DNA of 12,789 nt from Eubacterium sp. CAG:841 (lineage in GTDB: Bacteria; Bacillota; Clostridia; Oscillospirales; CAG-272). The position numbers and the translations under genes are program-made. Below, piece after piece: positions 1-6,036 of this stretch (positions are counted from its first letter, which is position 1; each line of letters starts with the position of its first letter). A model generated the notes under the pieces. It was not told where the DNA came from. It saw only the letters and a list, made by a program, of their open reading frames with translations, and did no database searches. The stretch covers positions 1 through 12,789 of the forward strand of contig FR898215.1 in assembly GCA_000437375.1 (NCBI GenBank), read 5' to 3'.

Positions 1-15
1 CGGTAATGCTTACCG
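1..15 (-). terminator. Possible terminator hairpin, cut by window edge
   Basis: A perfect 6-bp inverted repeat (CGGTAA / TTACCG) with a 3-base loop lies 14 bases past the stop codon of the leftward DUF4430-like gene. Any U-tract would lie outside the window, so a Rho-independent terminator is likely from position but cannot be confirmed. The stem may continue beyond the edge, because GCGG precedes it on the minus strand. Confidence 0.4.
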
Positions 16-28
16 CCGCGATTTTATT

Positions 29-802
29 TTACTGCTTTTTCTTTTTTGTTGCAACGAGCATTCCGACGCCAATCACTATAAGAACCGCTCCGGCGACTAT
101 CCAAACCACAGCCGAGCCTGATTTCTCAACCGTCACAAGACAAATCGGAGGAACGATAAGCGTATCCGCGCTTGCGCTGACAGTATAAGTCTTTCCGCCC
201 TTGAGCGAAATTGTAACCTTGCCGTTTGAATCGGTTTGGTATTCTGTCTTTTCGCCGTCAACGGTTATTGTCGCGTCGGCGAGAGGCGAAACTACCGTCT
301 GCCAATTTTCATCATAACCGAGTCCGGAAAGTGTAAGCGTTACTTCTTCGTTTGCTTTTACCGTAACAGAATTCTTGTCGAAGTAAGTGTATTTATCGCT
401 GTATGCCGTTGCATCCGAATAAATATATGCAACAACGCTGTCGCCTGCGCTGACTTTATCGGAAAGTCCGCTTGACATTTTGTTGTTTACCGTATATCCG
501 AACGCACCGCTTGTGTCACCCCACAGCTTTGTTATGTAAAGACCGTAATCTCCCGTAGCGGAAGCATAGCCTTTATCCGCGCCGCCATCATACTTTGCAT
601 CGTGAGCCGCTTTGAGTGCGTCATCGATGTTGAAGTTATCCGTTGATACAACAACCTTATAATTTTTCAGTACAAACTCACCCTTGCTTATGATCGTAAC
701 AGTTGCTGTCGACGGCTGAAGCGACGAAGCAAAAACAACTGTGCAAGCACAAAAAGCAAGAACGATTACAAGAATTGCAGCGCATAATCTTTTCATCTTC
801 AT
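29..802 (-). CDS. Secreted, membrane-anchored DUF4430-like protein, probable B12-binding surface protein
   Basis: This 257-residue protein has an N-terminal signal peptide (about residues 1-26, ending VFAS). A DUF4430/transcobalamin-C-terminal-like domain spans roughly residues 40-135. A beta-rich Ig-like segment (about 145-225) includes an ITVDGEKTEYQTDSNGKVTI stretch typical of surface repeats. A single C-terminal membrane helix (about 231-251) is followed by a KKKKQ tail, so most of the chain should face outside, anchored at its C-terminus. The start is supported by AAGGAG at 811-816, eight bases upstream. DUF4430 domains are related to the cobalamin-binding C-terminal part of transcobalamin/intrinsic factor, and a cobalamin riboswitch lies upstream, so capture of B12 or another corrinoid at the cell surface is the best guess. 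No B12 transporter gene is visible inside the window; one may lie beyond the left edge. The domain call is by eye. Confidence 0.75.
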   Translation of the reverse strand: MKMKRLCAAILVIVLAFCACTVVFASSLQPSTATVTIISKGEFVLKNYKVVVSTDNFNIDDALKAAHDAKYDGGADKGYASATGDYGLYITKLWGDTSGAFGYTVNNKMSSGLSDKVSAGDSVVAYIYSDATAYSDKYTYFDKNSVTVKANEEVTLTLSGLGYDENWQTVVSPLADATITVDGEKTEYQTDSNGKVTISLKGGKTYTVSASADTLIVPPICLVTVEKSGSAVVWIVAGAVLIVIGVGMLVATKKKKQ

Positions 803-840
803 AGTTTTTTCTCCTTATGTTTTTAATTTTTTCGGCGAAA

Positions 841-872
841 CAAAAGCGCCTTCCACATGAGAGAAAGGCGCC
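841..872 (-). terminator. Attenuator terminator of the cobalamin riboswitch
   Basis: On the minus strand a 7-bp GCGCCTT/AAGGCGC stem (846-852 with 865-871) with a 12-base loop is followed by TTTTGTTT. It sits about 40 bases before the start codon of the leftward gene and downstream of the riboswitch aptamer. This is the expected place for an intrinsic terminator that stops transcription when the ligand is bound. A second hairpin (CGCAGA/TCTGCG, 901-921) lies between aptamer and terminator and may take part in the switch. Confidence 0.7.
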
Positions 873-967
873 GATCTTCAAAAATTCCGCGCAAAAAGAA
901 CGCAGAGGGGTGATTTCTGCGAAAAAGCGGATATAAAAATCGGTACTGCTCTCCCAATTTGCCCAAA

Positions 968-1135
968 AGCGCCCGACAAAAGTCGGTAACCGAAAGGACG
1001 GCAAGCATTCCGACTTGGGGACAAATGAGTCCGATTACGGTAATGGCTGTTGCGACGGATTTTCACCGAGATTTCCTTTTTGACCCGCGCCGGGTTTTAT
1101 CCTCGACGCGCGACCGCCCTTTTTATGATATTCTG
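968..1135 (-). promoter_or_regulatory. Cobalamin (B12) riboswitch aptamer
   Basis: Read on the minus strand, the core GGAAATCTCGGTGAAAATCCG (about 1054-1075) matches the conserved cobalamin aptamer segment. It is followed by CAACAGCCATTACCGTAA, the equivalent of the usual GCCACTGTAA element. The B12 box AAGTCGGAATGCTTGCC is at 1000-1016 (family form AGTCAGGATACCTGCC). Order and spacing agree with the cobalamin riboswitch class (Rfam RF00174). The outer limits are approximate because P1 cannot be placed with certainty by eye. With the downstream attenuator it should repress the leftward gene when B12 is plentiful. Confidence 0.88.
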
Positions 1136-1165
1136 TTTCAGTCTGCACGGTTTTCGTGCAATTAC

Positions 1166-1194
1166 ATTTTATCACTCAGAGCCTTCCGTGTCAA
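1166..1194 (-). promoter_or_regulatory. Sigma-A promoter for riboswitch/DUF4430 transcript
   Basis: A perfect -35 TTGACA (1189-1194) and a -10 TAAAAT (1166-1171) are separated by 17 bases on the minus strand. The start should fall near 1159, just before a small GCACG/CGTGC hairpin (1145-1159) and the riboswitch. Confidence 0.8.
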
Positions 1195-1204
1195 CAAAAC
1201 TTAT

Positions 1205-1235
1205 AAAAAAAGTGCGTCTGCAAAAGCAAACGCAC
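1205..1235 (-). terminator. Rho-independent terminator of the 6S-like RNA gene
   Basis: A 10-bp stem with one mismatch (1212-1221 with 1226-1235) and a 4-base loop is followed on the minus strand by seven T (1205-1211). It lies just downstream of the structured RNA and just upstream of the promoter of the riboswitch gene, so it separates the two leftward units. Confidence 0.8.
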
Positions 1236-1249
1236 CAAAAATCGCAAAT

Positions 1250-1436
1250 CCCTATTGTCGCCAAACAAATTGAATAGAAGACAGGGATAAATAAATATTA
1301 TCTATCTACCGTGCATACTACACCTTTGGAATTTGCGTTTTTATCAAATTCATTAAGTGTATGGTATGCATAAAAAAGGTACGATATTCCCCCGAAAATA
1401 AAATTTACCCCTTTTTTTATATTCAATTTGTTTGGC
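1250..1436 (-). ncRNA. ssrS: Structured small RNA, probable 6S RNA
   Basis: The minus-strand transcript can fold end to end. A perfect 17-bp closing stem (1420-1436 with 1260-1276) is followed by an 8x7 internal loop. A 9-bp stem comes next (1403-1411 with 1284-1292), complete only if one G-U wobble is allowed; on the other strand that pair becomes A-C, which favours the minus strand. A large central bubble (about 21 and 14 nt) follows, then stems UACC/GGUA, UGCAUAC/GUAUGCA, UACAC/GUGUA and GAAUUUG/CAAAUUC with a 9-nt end loop. A consensus promoter places the start at the first base of the closing stem, and a strong terminator follows. A length near 180 nt, a long irregular rod and a central bubble mimicking an open promoter are the hallmarks of 6S RNA, which binds housekeeping RNA polymerase holoenzyme. 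Primary-sequence identity was not checked, so another ncRNA is possible. Confidence 0.6.
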
Positions 1437-1442
1437 AAGACC

Positions 1443-1472
1443 ATTATATCACGGAGCTTAAAATAAAGTCAA
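1443..1472 (-). promoter_or_regulatory. Sigma-A promoter of the 6S-like RNA
   Basis: On the minus strand a -35 TTGACT (1467-1472) and a perfect -10 TATAAT (1443-1448) are spaced by 18 bases. The predicted start, 7 bases downstream (near 1436), coincides with the first base of the closing stem of the RNA. Confidence 0.82.
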
Positions 1473-1620
1473 GTACAACAGGCATTTTTTAATCGTCATA
1501 TCGCTTAACATAAATAAACCGTTTTATTCTGTTGCAAAGCACTCCGACAAAATAAAAAATCGAATACACTCCTTTTTCATAACGATACTATTTCATTTAT
1601 ATGTTATTATAACTTTATTT

Positions 1621-1643
1621 GTAAAAAGCTCCTGCTTTTTTAC
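1621..1643. promoter_or_regulatory. Imperfect palindrome, candidate operator for the TetR-type regulator
   Basis: GTAAAAAGC (1621-1629) and GCTTTTTTAC (1634-1643) form an inverted repeat with one extra T. It sits at about -45 to -23 relative to the predicted start from the extended -10 at 1651-1659. Position and size suit an autoregulatory TetR-family operator, but this is inference from location only. Confidence 0.3.
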
Positions 1644-1650
1644 GAGTATA

Positions 1651-1659
1651 TGCTATACT
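1651..1659 (+). promoter_or_regulatory. Extended -10 promoter candidate for the rightward operon
   Basis: TGCTATACT is an extended -10 (TGN plus TATACT) lying 48 bases before the first rightward start codon. No good -35 lies at 16-18 bases, which extended -10 promoters tolerate. The rest of the stretch 1473-1620 is AT-rich with no gene that I can support. Confidence 0.4.
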
Positions 1660-1706
1660 ATATCTAAACGATTAATCAATTATAAGCGAGGAATTTACAT
1701 ATATCT

Positions 1707-2300
1707 ATGAGGACAGAACGTCAGCATAACGACAGAAAAAAAGAAATCATGGAAAAATGTTTTGATTGCTACGCCGAAAACGGATTGACCGGCACGGGAA
1801 TCAAAACTCTTGCCAAAGAGTGCGGCTGTACATCCGGAACGCTTTATGTCTATTTCAAAAATCTTGACGAGTTGATTGTTGAGTCTACTGCCTACTGTAT
1901 GGCAAAGGTAGAGGAAGACTTTATGTCAATATCGCCGAACAGCCCTTCAGAGCTTATGCGCTTTATCGATGAGGTTCCGTATTGGACAGCAGAAAAGCAC
2001 GGAAAAAAGTACAGACTGATGTATCAGGTCTATACGCATCCGAAATACATCGAACACGGTAAAAAATTCTTTGACGGTGTCAACAAACGTTACACCGAAT
2101 ATGCAAAGAGCCTTGAAATAAAGCTCGGCATCCCGTGCGAGGTGCTTACGCCGCTTATCTTCGTCCTTGTCCGCGCCAGCGTTCACTACGCTATGTTTGA
2201 GGATGAATATTATCTGAAAGGCCAGCTTGAAGTCTTAAAGCAAAGCTCGGCAATGTTTATACAAAAATACAAAACAACGCCGGAAAGCACCGATTTATAA
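1707..2300 (+). CDS. TetR/AcrR-family transcriptional regulator
   Basis: A 197-residue protein of the usual TetR length. Residues about 8-55 form the N-terminal DNA-binding domain, with the typical helix-turn-helix: IKTLAKECGCTSGTLYVYFKNLDELI carries the S-x-G-x-LY-x-YF-x-x-K-x-x-L signature. The rest is a divergent, mainly helical ligand-binding and dimerisation region with several aromatic residues and no recognisable ligand class. The ribosome site GAGG (1688-1691) is rather far (15 bases) from this ATG, but later starts would cut into helix 1. It is the first gene of the rightward series, 61 bases before the STAS gene, and probably controls its own promoter and perhaps the operon. Its inducer is unknown. 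Confidence 0.88.
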   Translation: MRTERQHNDRKKEIMEKCFDCYAENGLTGTGIKTLAKECGCTSGTLYVYFKNLDELIVESTAYCMAKVEEDFMSISPNSPSELMRFIDEVPYWTAEKHGKKYRLMYQVYTHPKYIEHGKKFFDGVNKRYTEYAKSLEIKLGIPCEVLTPLIFVLVRASVHYAMFEDEYYLKGQLEVLKQSSAMFIQKYKTTPESTDL

Positions 2301-2361
2301 ATTTCCCTCGCGGCGGCATATTAAACAAAAATAAACTTATTCAATGAAAGGATATAAAATT

Positions 2362-2658
2362 ATGACCATAAACAAAATTTCCGAAGGCGAAAAGCTCACA
2401 CTTGCATTGTCCGGAAGACTCGACACAAATTCATCCCCCTCACTCGAAGCGGAGCTCAAACAGTCTGTCGGCGGAGTGAAAGAACTGATCTTCGATTTTT
2501 CCGAAGTAGAGTATATCTCCTCCGCAGGACTTCGTATCCTGCTTGCTGCACAGAAAGTAATGAACCGTCAGGGCAGTATGAAACTGATCGGCGTAAGCGC
2601 AGACGTTATGGAAGTGTTTGAAATAACAGGCTTTTCCGATATTTTGACAATAGAATAA
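2362..2658 (+). CDS. STAS-domain anti-sigma factor antagonist (SpoIIAA/RsbV-like)
   Basis: The start at 2362 is preferred over an in-frame ATG at 2344, because AAAGGA at 2347-2352 gives nine-base spacing to 2362 and overlaps the start region of the other. The 98-residue product is a single STAS domain: LALSGRLDTNSSPSLEAEL, then LIFDFSEVEYISSAGLRILL. Ser54 in the SSAGL motif is the likely phosphorylation site, by alignment with the DSSGL/DSTGL motif of SpoIIAA and RsbV; Ser53 is the alternative. In this family the unphosphorylated form binds the anti-sigma kinase and frees the sigma factor. The matching phosphatase and kinase genes follow directly (10-base gap to the phosphatase), making a self-contained partner-switching set. 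Confidence 0.92.
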   Translation: MTINKISEGEKLTLALSGRLDTNSSPSLEAELKQSVGGVKELIFDFSEVEYISSAGLRILLAAQKVMNRQGSMKLIGVSADVMEVFEITGFSDILTIE

Positions 2659-2668
2659 ACGAGGAAAT

Positions 2669-5104
2669 ATGAAAACTTTCTTTTTGCTCTCTGCCGTAGC
2701 GCTTTTGCCAGTAGTTTTATCAACACTGATATATCTTGCGGAAAAAACAAAAGCCATAAGTAAAATTCCTTACGCCGTCAAACAGATAATTATAGGCATT
2801 CTGTTCGGAGGGCTTGCAATTCTCGGGACGGAATTCGGCGTCAAAACCGACGGCGCAATAATAAACGCAAGAGACGCCTCGCCTATCTGTGCGGGACTTC
2901 TTTTCGGCGCGCCGGCAGGAATCATAGCCGGAGTTATGGGCGGCGTTGAACGGTGGTTTGCCGTTCTTTGGGGCGCAGGCGAATACACCCGTCTCGCCTG
3001 CAGCATTTCAACCGTACTTGCCGGCGTTTTCGCAGCCGTATTGCGGAAGTATATGTTTGATGACAAAAAACCGAAATGGTATTACTGCCTTGCAACGGCG
3101 ACCATAACGGAAGTCATACATATGCTTATGATATTCCTTACCAATATGACCGACGCAAGAACCGCTTTTTCGTTTGTGCGAACCTGCTCGCTCCCTATGA
3201 TAGCGGTAAACAGCCTTGCCGTAATGCTCGCGGGAATTCTTCTTTCGATACTTTCCGGAGCAGACCGCAAAGGTGCAAAGCATGATCTTAAAAACATTTC
3301 GCAGTCATTTCAGCGTTTTCTTCTGATTTGTGTTACGGCAGGATTTTTAATGACAACGGTTTTTACATGGGCGTTGCAGACAGAGCTTGCAAAAAATGAG
3401 GCAAACGACCTTGTAAAACTGAATATTGAAGATGTAAGAGAAGATATTCTTGATGCTTCTAACAAAAACCTTCTTGATATCACATTGAAAATTGCCGAGC
3501 GCATAAATTCGGCTGATAAGGTTGACTGCGAGCTGCTTTGTGCGCTCGGAAAAGAATACGACGTAGCCGAAATAAACATCATAAATTCGCGCGGAGTTAT
3601 TGTGGAAACCACATACGACAAATTTCTTTATTACGACATGCGCGGAGGAAGTCAGTCGGCAGAGTTTCTTGTTCTGCTTGACGGAAACACAAAAGAATAC
3701 GTCCAGAACTATCAGCCCACATCGTCAAATCCGTCAATTTCCCGCAAATATGCGGGCGTTGTGCTTGACAGCGGCGGATTTGTGCAGGTGGCTTACGACG
3801 CGGAACGCTTCCAAAGAGATATTGACGATATTGTCGTCGGCGTAACGCGCAACCGGCACATCGGAGAAAACGGCTGTATAATAATCGCCGGCGAAGATTG
3901 GAATATCGTCAGCGACAGACACGGAAATGAAGGAAAAAACCTCGATGTTTCCGGAATTTACATAGATCGTGCCACAATGACCGAAAACGAATATTTTAAC
4001 GCCGTCGTCTACGGCGAAGAATCGCTCTGTCGTTATATCGTTTCCGAAGGATACTATATAGTTGCCGCAATGCCTTATACGGAAGTGGTATTCTCACGCG
4101 ACGTATCGGTATACGTTACGGTATTTATGGAATTCGTCGTTTTCGGAATGCTTTTCATAGTTGTTTATTTCCTGATCAAAAAGCTTGTCGTTGACAATAT
4201 GGCAAAGATAAACAGATCACTTGCAAAGATAACAAGCGGAAACCTTGACACCGTAGTTGACGTAAGAACAAATGAAGAATTCGCTTCCCTTTCCGACGAT
4301 ATAAACTCAACCGTTCTGACGCTGAAACGCTATATTGCCGAAGCAGCTGCACGGATAGACAAAGAGCTTGAATTTGCCAAAACCATTCAGCATTCCGCAA
4401 TACCGACGGTATTCCCGCCGTATCCCGGTCGCAGCGAATTTGACATATACGCAACAATGGATACCGCAAAAGAGGTAGGCGGCGATTTTTACGATTTCTA
4501 TTTTGTAGGCGAAAACAAGCTCGGATTTATTATAGCCGACGTTTCCGGAAAAGGAATTCCCGCAGCAATGTTTATGATGACGGCAAAAACCATAATAAAA
4601 GGCTACGCAGAATCCGGCAAACCCATTGATGAGGTCTTTACCATCGCCAATGCAAAGCTGTGCGAATCAAACGAAGCCGGAATGTTTGTAACCGCATGGA
4701 TGGGCGTGCTTGACATAACCACCGGAAAGATCGAGTTTGCAAACGCGGGACACAATCCTCCGCTCGTAAGACACGCAGACGGAACGTTTGAATACCTGAA
4801 GTCAAGACCGGGCTTTATTCTTGCCGGAATGGAAGGTATGAAATACCGCAAAAACGAGCTTGTCCTTTCTCCCGGTGACGAGATATATCTCTATACCGAC
4901 GGAGTTACGGAAGCGACAAACTCAGCAAACGGGCTTTACGGCGAAGAGAGACTTGTAAAGACGCTTAATACCCTGCACGGACTTTCGGGAGAAGATATCT
5001 GTCGTGCAATAAAAGCAGACATAGATACTTTCGTGGGAGATGCCCCGCAATTCGATGATATTACAATGCTGTATCTGAAATATAACGGAGGTTCTGAAAA
5101 ATGA
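2669..5104 (+). CDS. Membrane sensor SpoIIE-type PP2C phosphatase with LytS-like 5TM domain
   Basis: An 811-residue signalling protein. Residues 1-195 hold several membrane helices and match the 5TM-5TMR_LYT sensor module of LytS-type histidine kinases (motif INARDASPICAGLLFGAPAG near 65-84). A further helix (about 214-236) is followed by an extracytoplasmic sensing region (about 240-475, Cache-like but unassigned). The last helix (about 478-503) leads to a HAMP domain (about 504-558) and a short helical linker. The C-terminal SpoIIE/PP2C domain (about 570-806) keeps the metal-binding acids: D606 in VGGDFYDF, D624 in DVSGKG, D744 in YTDGVTEA and D796/D797 in QFDD. It should dephosphorylate the STAS protein encoded just upstream in response to an outside signal. 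The start is supported by GAGGA immediately upstream, and the stop overlaps the next gene by ATGA. Having a LytS-like module on a phosphatase instead of a kinase is notable. Confidence 0.92.
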   Translation: MKTFFLLSAVALLPVVLSTLIYLAEKTKAISKIPYAVKQIIIGILFGGLAILGTEFGVKTDGAIINARDASPICAGLLFGAPAGIIAGVMGGVERWFAVLWGAGEYTRLACSISTVLAGVFAAVLRKYMFDDKKPKWYYCLATATITEVIHMLMIFLTNMTDARTAFSFVRTCSLPMIAVNSLAVMLAGILLSILSGADRKGAKHDLKNISQSFQRFLLICVTAGFLMTTVFTWALQTELAKNEANDLVKLNIEDVREDILDASNKNLLDITLKIAERINSADKVDCELLCALGKEYDVAEINIINSRGVIVETTYDKFLYYDMRGGSQSAEFLVLLDGNTKEYVQNYQPTSSNPSISRKYAGVVLDSGGFVQVAYDAERFQRDIDDIVVGVTRNRHIGENGCIIIAGEDWNIVSDRHGNEGKNLDVSGIYIDRATMTENEYFNAVVYGEESLCRYIVSEGYYIVAAMPYTEVVFSRDVSVYVTVFMEFVVFGMLFIVVYFLIKKLVVDNMAKINRSLAKITSGNLDTVVDVRTNEEFASLSDDINSTVLTLKRYIAEAAARIDKELEFAKTIQHSAIPTVFPPYPGRSEFDIYATMDTAKEVGGDFYDFYFVGENKLGFIIADVSGKGIPAAMFMMTAKTIIKGYAESGKPIDEVFTIANAKLCESNEAGMFVTAWMGVLDITTGKIEFANAGHNPPLVRHADGTFEYLKSRPGFILAGMEGMKYRKNELVLSPGDEIYLYTDGVTEATNSANGLYGEERLVKTLNTLHGLSGEDICRAIKADIDTFVGDAPQFDDITMLYLKYNGGSEK

Positions 5105-5508
5105 AAGAAATGACTATTCCCGCAACAGTTGAAAACATAGAAAAAGTGACCGAATTCGTAAACAGCCAGCTTGAAGAGATCGACTGCCCGATCAAAGCGC
5201 GGATGCAGATCGATATTGCGATAGACGAGCTTTTCGGCAACATAGCGCATTATGCGTACAATCCCGAAACAGGTCCCGCCACGGTGCGAGTTGAGGTAAC
5301 GGAAGCTCCGATCTCCGTCGTTGTCACATTTATCGATCACGGAATTCCCTATGATCCGCTGAAGAAGGACGATCCCGACGTTACCCTGTCCGCAGAAGAG
5401 CGTGCGATAGGCGGGCTCGGAATTTTCATGGTCAAGAAAACAATGGACGAAATAACATACGAGTATAAAGACGGTCAGAATATTCTTCGCATCAGGAAGG
5501 ATATATAA
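5101..5508 (+). CDS. RsbW/SpoIIAB-like anti-sigma factor serine kinase
   Basis: A 135-residue single-domain GHKL ATPase. The N box is IDELFGNIAHYA (E43, N47), the G1 box is FIDHGIPYDPL (D79, G81) and the G2 box is GGLGIFMVKK (from 104). These are the ATP-binding motifs of HATPase_c_2 proteins such as RsbW and SpoIIAB. Its expected role is to phosphorylate the STAS antagonist and to hold a sigma factor inactive. The gene overlaps the phosphatase stop by four bases (ATGA), implying translational coupling and fixed stoichiometry. The sigma partner is not proven. The only sigma gene in the window is the ECF-like one about 5 kb downstream, whereas classic RsbW partners belong to the sigma-B/F type. 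Confidence 0.9.
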   Translation: MKEMTIPATVENIEKVTEFVNSQLEEIDCPIKARMQIDIAIDELFGNIAHYAYNPETGPATVRVEVTEAPISVVVTFIDHGIPYDPLKKDDPDVTLSAEERAIGGLGIFMVKKTMDEITYEYKDGQNILRIRKDI

Positions 5509-5525
5509 AACATTCAGGTCCGATT

Positions 5526-5537
5526 AAAAATTTATTA
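5526..5537 (+). repeat. AAAAATTTATTA motif, copy 1
   Basis: This exact 12-mer lies 13 bases before the adaptor start codon, just upstream of the GAGG ribosome site. Identical copies precede two precursor genes (11798-11809 and 12570-12581). It may be an AT-rich translation or processing element, or a coincidence of AT-rich spacers. Confidence 0.4.
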
Positions 5538-5550
5538 ACGAGGTAAAAGT

Positions 5551-6027
5551 ATGAGCAATCCGATATTCCGCCAAAAAAGCATTGAAAAAATCTCTTCACC
5601 GGAGCAGATGAATGATTATATCCGGGTATCGAATCCAAGCGTATGGATAATCCTTGCAGCCGTTATCGCGCTGCTGGCAGGAGTATTCGTATGGGGACTG
5701 TTCGGACGTCTTGACACAGCCTTTCAGACGGGAGGCGTCTGCAAAGACGGATATCTTACCGTTTATGTAAGTGAAGAAGACTTTGCAAAAATAAGTGAAA
5801 AAGCTATAATTTCGGTTGACGAATCGGAGTTTGCGTTGTCGGAGATACCGGACTCTCCCGTTCAGCTCGACGACAGTACCGATCCGTATCTTCTTCATCT
5901 TATAGGAGTTTCGGCGGGTGATTGGGTATATGTTCTGAACATCAATGCAAGAGGCATAAAAAACGGAACATTCTCAGTTTCGGTCATCACGGAACGTGTC
6001 AGACCTCTCGACTTTGTGCTTAACTGA
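5551..6027 (+). CDS. Short NHLM-type secretion adaptor (HlyD-like, condensed)
   Basis: A 158-residue protein with one membrane helix (about 30-51). The N-terminus (FRQKSIEKISSPEQMNDYI, then WGLFG after the helix) resembles the start of NHLM bacteriocin secretion proteins, the HlyD-like adaptors that accompany this transporter pair. Those are around 400 residues, with a long coiled-coil hairpin and a lipoyl domain. Here both are absent, and the chain runs from the helix into a beta segment (TVYVSEEDFAKI, about 70-81) and ends RPLDFVLN, like the last strand of adaptor beta-barrels. It thus looks like a helix plus beta-barrel with the middle removed. GAGG (5540-5543) gives a seven-base spacing. 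The gene lies 43 bases after the anti-sigma gene and 9 bases before the C39-ABC gene. Assignment rests on position and N-terminal resemblance. No frameshift is evident: the ORF is intact, with a normal stop. Confidence 0.72.
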   Translation: MSNPIFRQKSIEKISSPEQMNDYIRVSNPSVWIILAAVIALLAGVFVWGLFGRLDTAFQTGGVCKDGYLTVYVSEEDFAKISEKAIISVDESEFALSEIPDSPVQLDDSTDPYLLHLIGVSAGDWVYVLNINARGIKNGTFSVSVITERVRPLDFVLN

Positions 6028-6036
6028 GGTGCGGAA

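Noticed and set aside
29..802. DUF4430-like protein as a lipoprotein
   Set aside because: The sequence around the N-terminal cysteines (LAFCAC) is not a good lipobox because of the Phe at -1, and a C-terminal membrane anchor already explains surface retention.
678..1066. Leftward reading frames across the riboswitch region
   Set aside because: They overlap the aptamer, the attenuator and the signal-peptide region of the real gene, and have no family resemblance.
1260..1436. 17-bp inverted repeat read as a MITE or small insertion element
   Set aside because: No target-site duplication is visible. A promoter starts exactly at one repeat and a terminator follows the other, which fits an RNA gene better. 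A single copy is seen in the window.
2344..2361. Upstream ATG start for the STAS gene
   Set aside because: It would place the AAAGGA ribosome site inside the coding region and add six residues not expected before the first STAS strand.
5551..6027. Adaptor as a frameshifted remnant
   Set aside because: The frame is intact with a good ribosome site, a normal stop, a plausible barrel-like end and tight spacing to both neighbours; no adaptor hairpin sequence is seen in other frames downstream.
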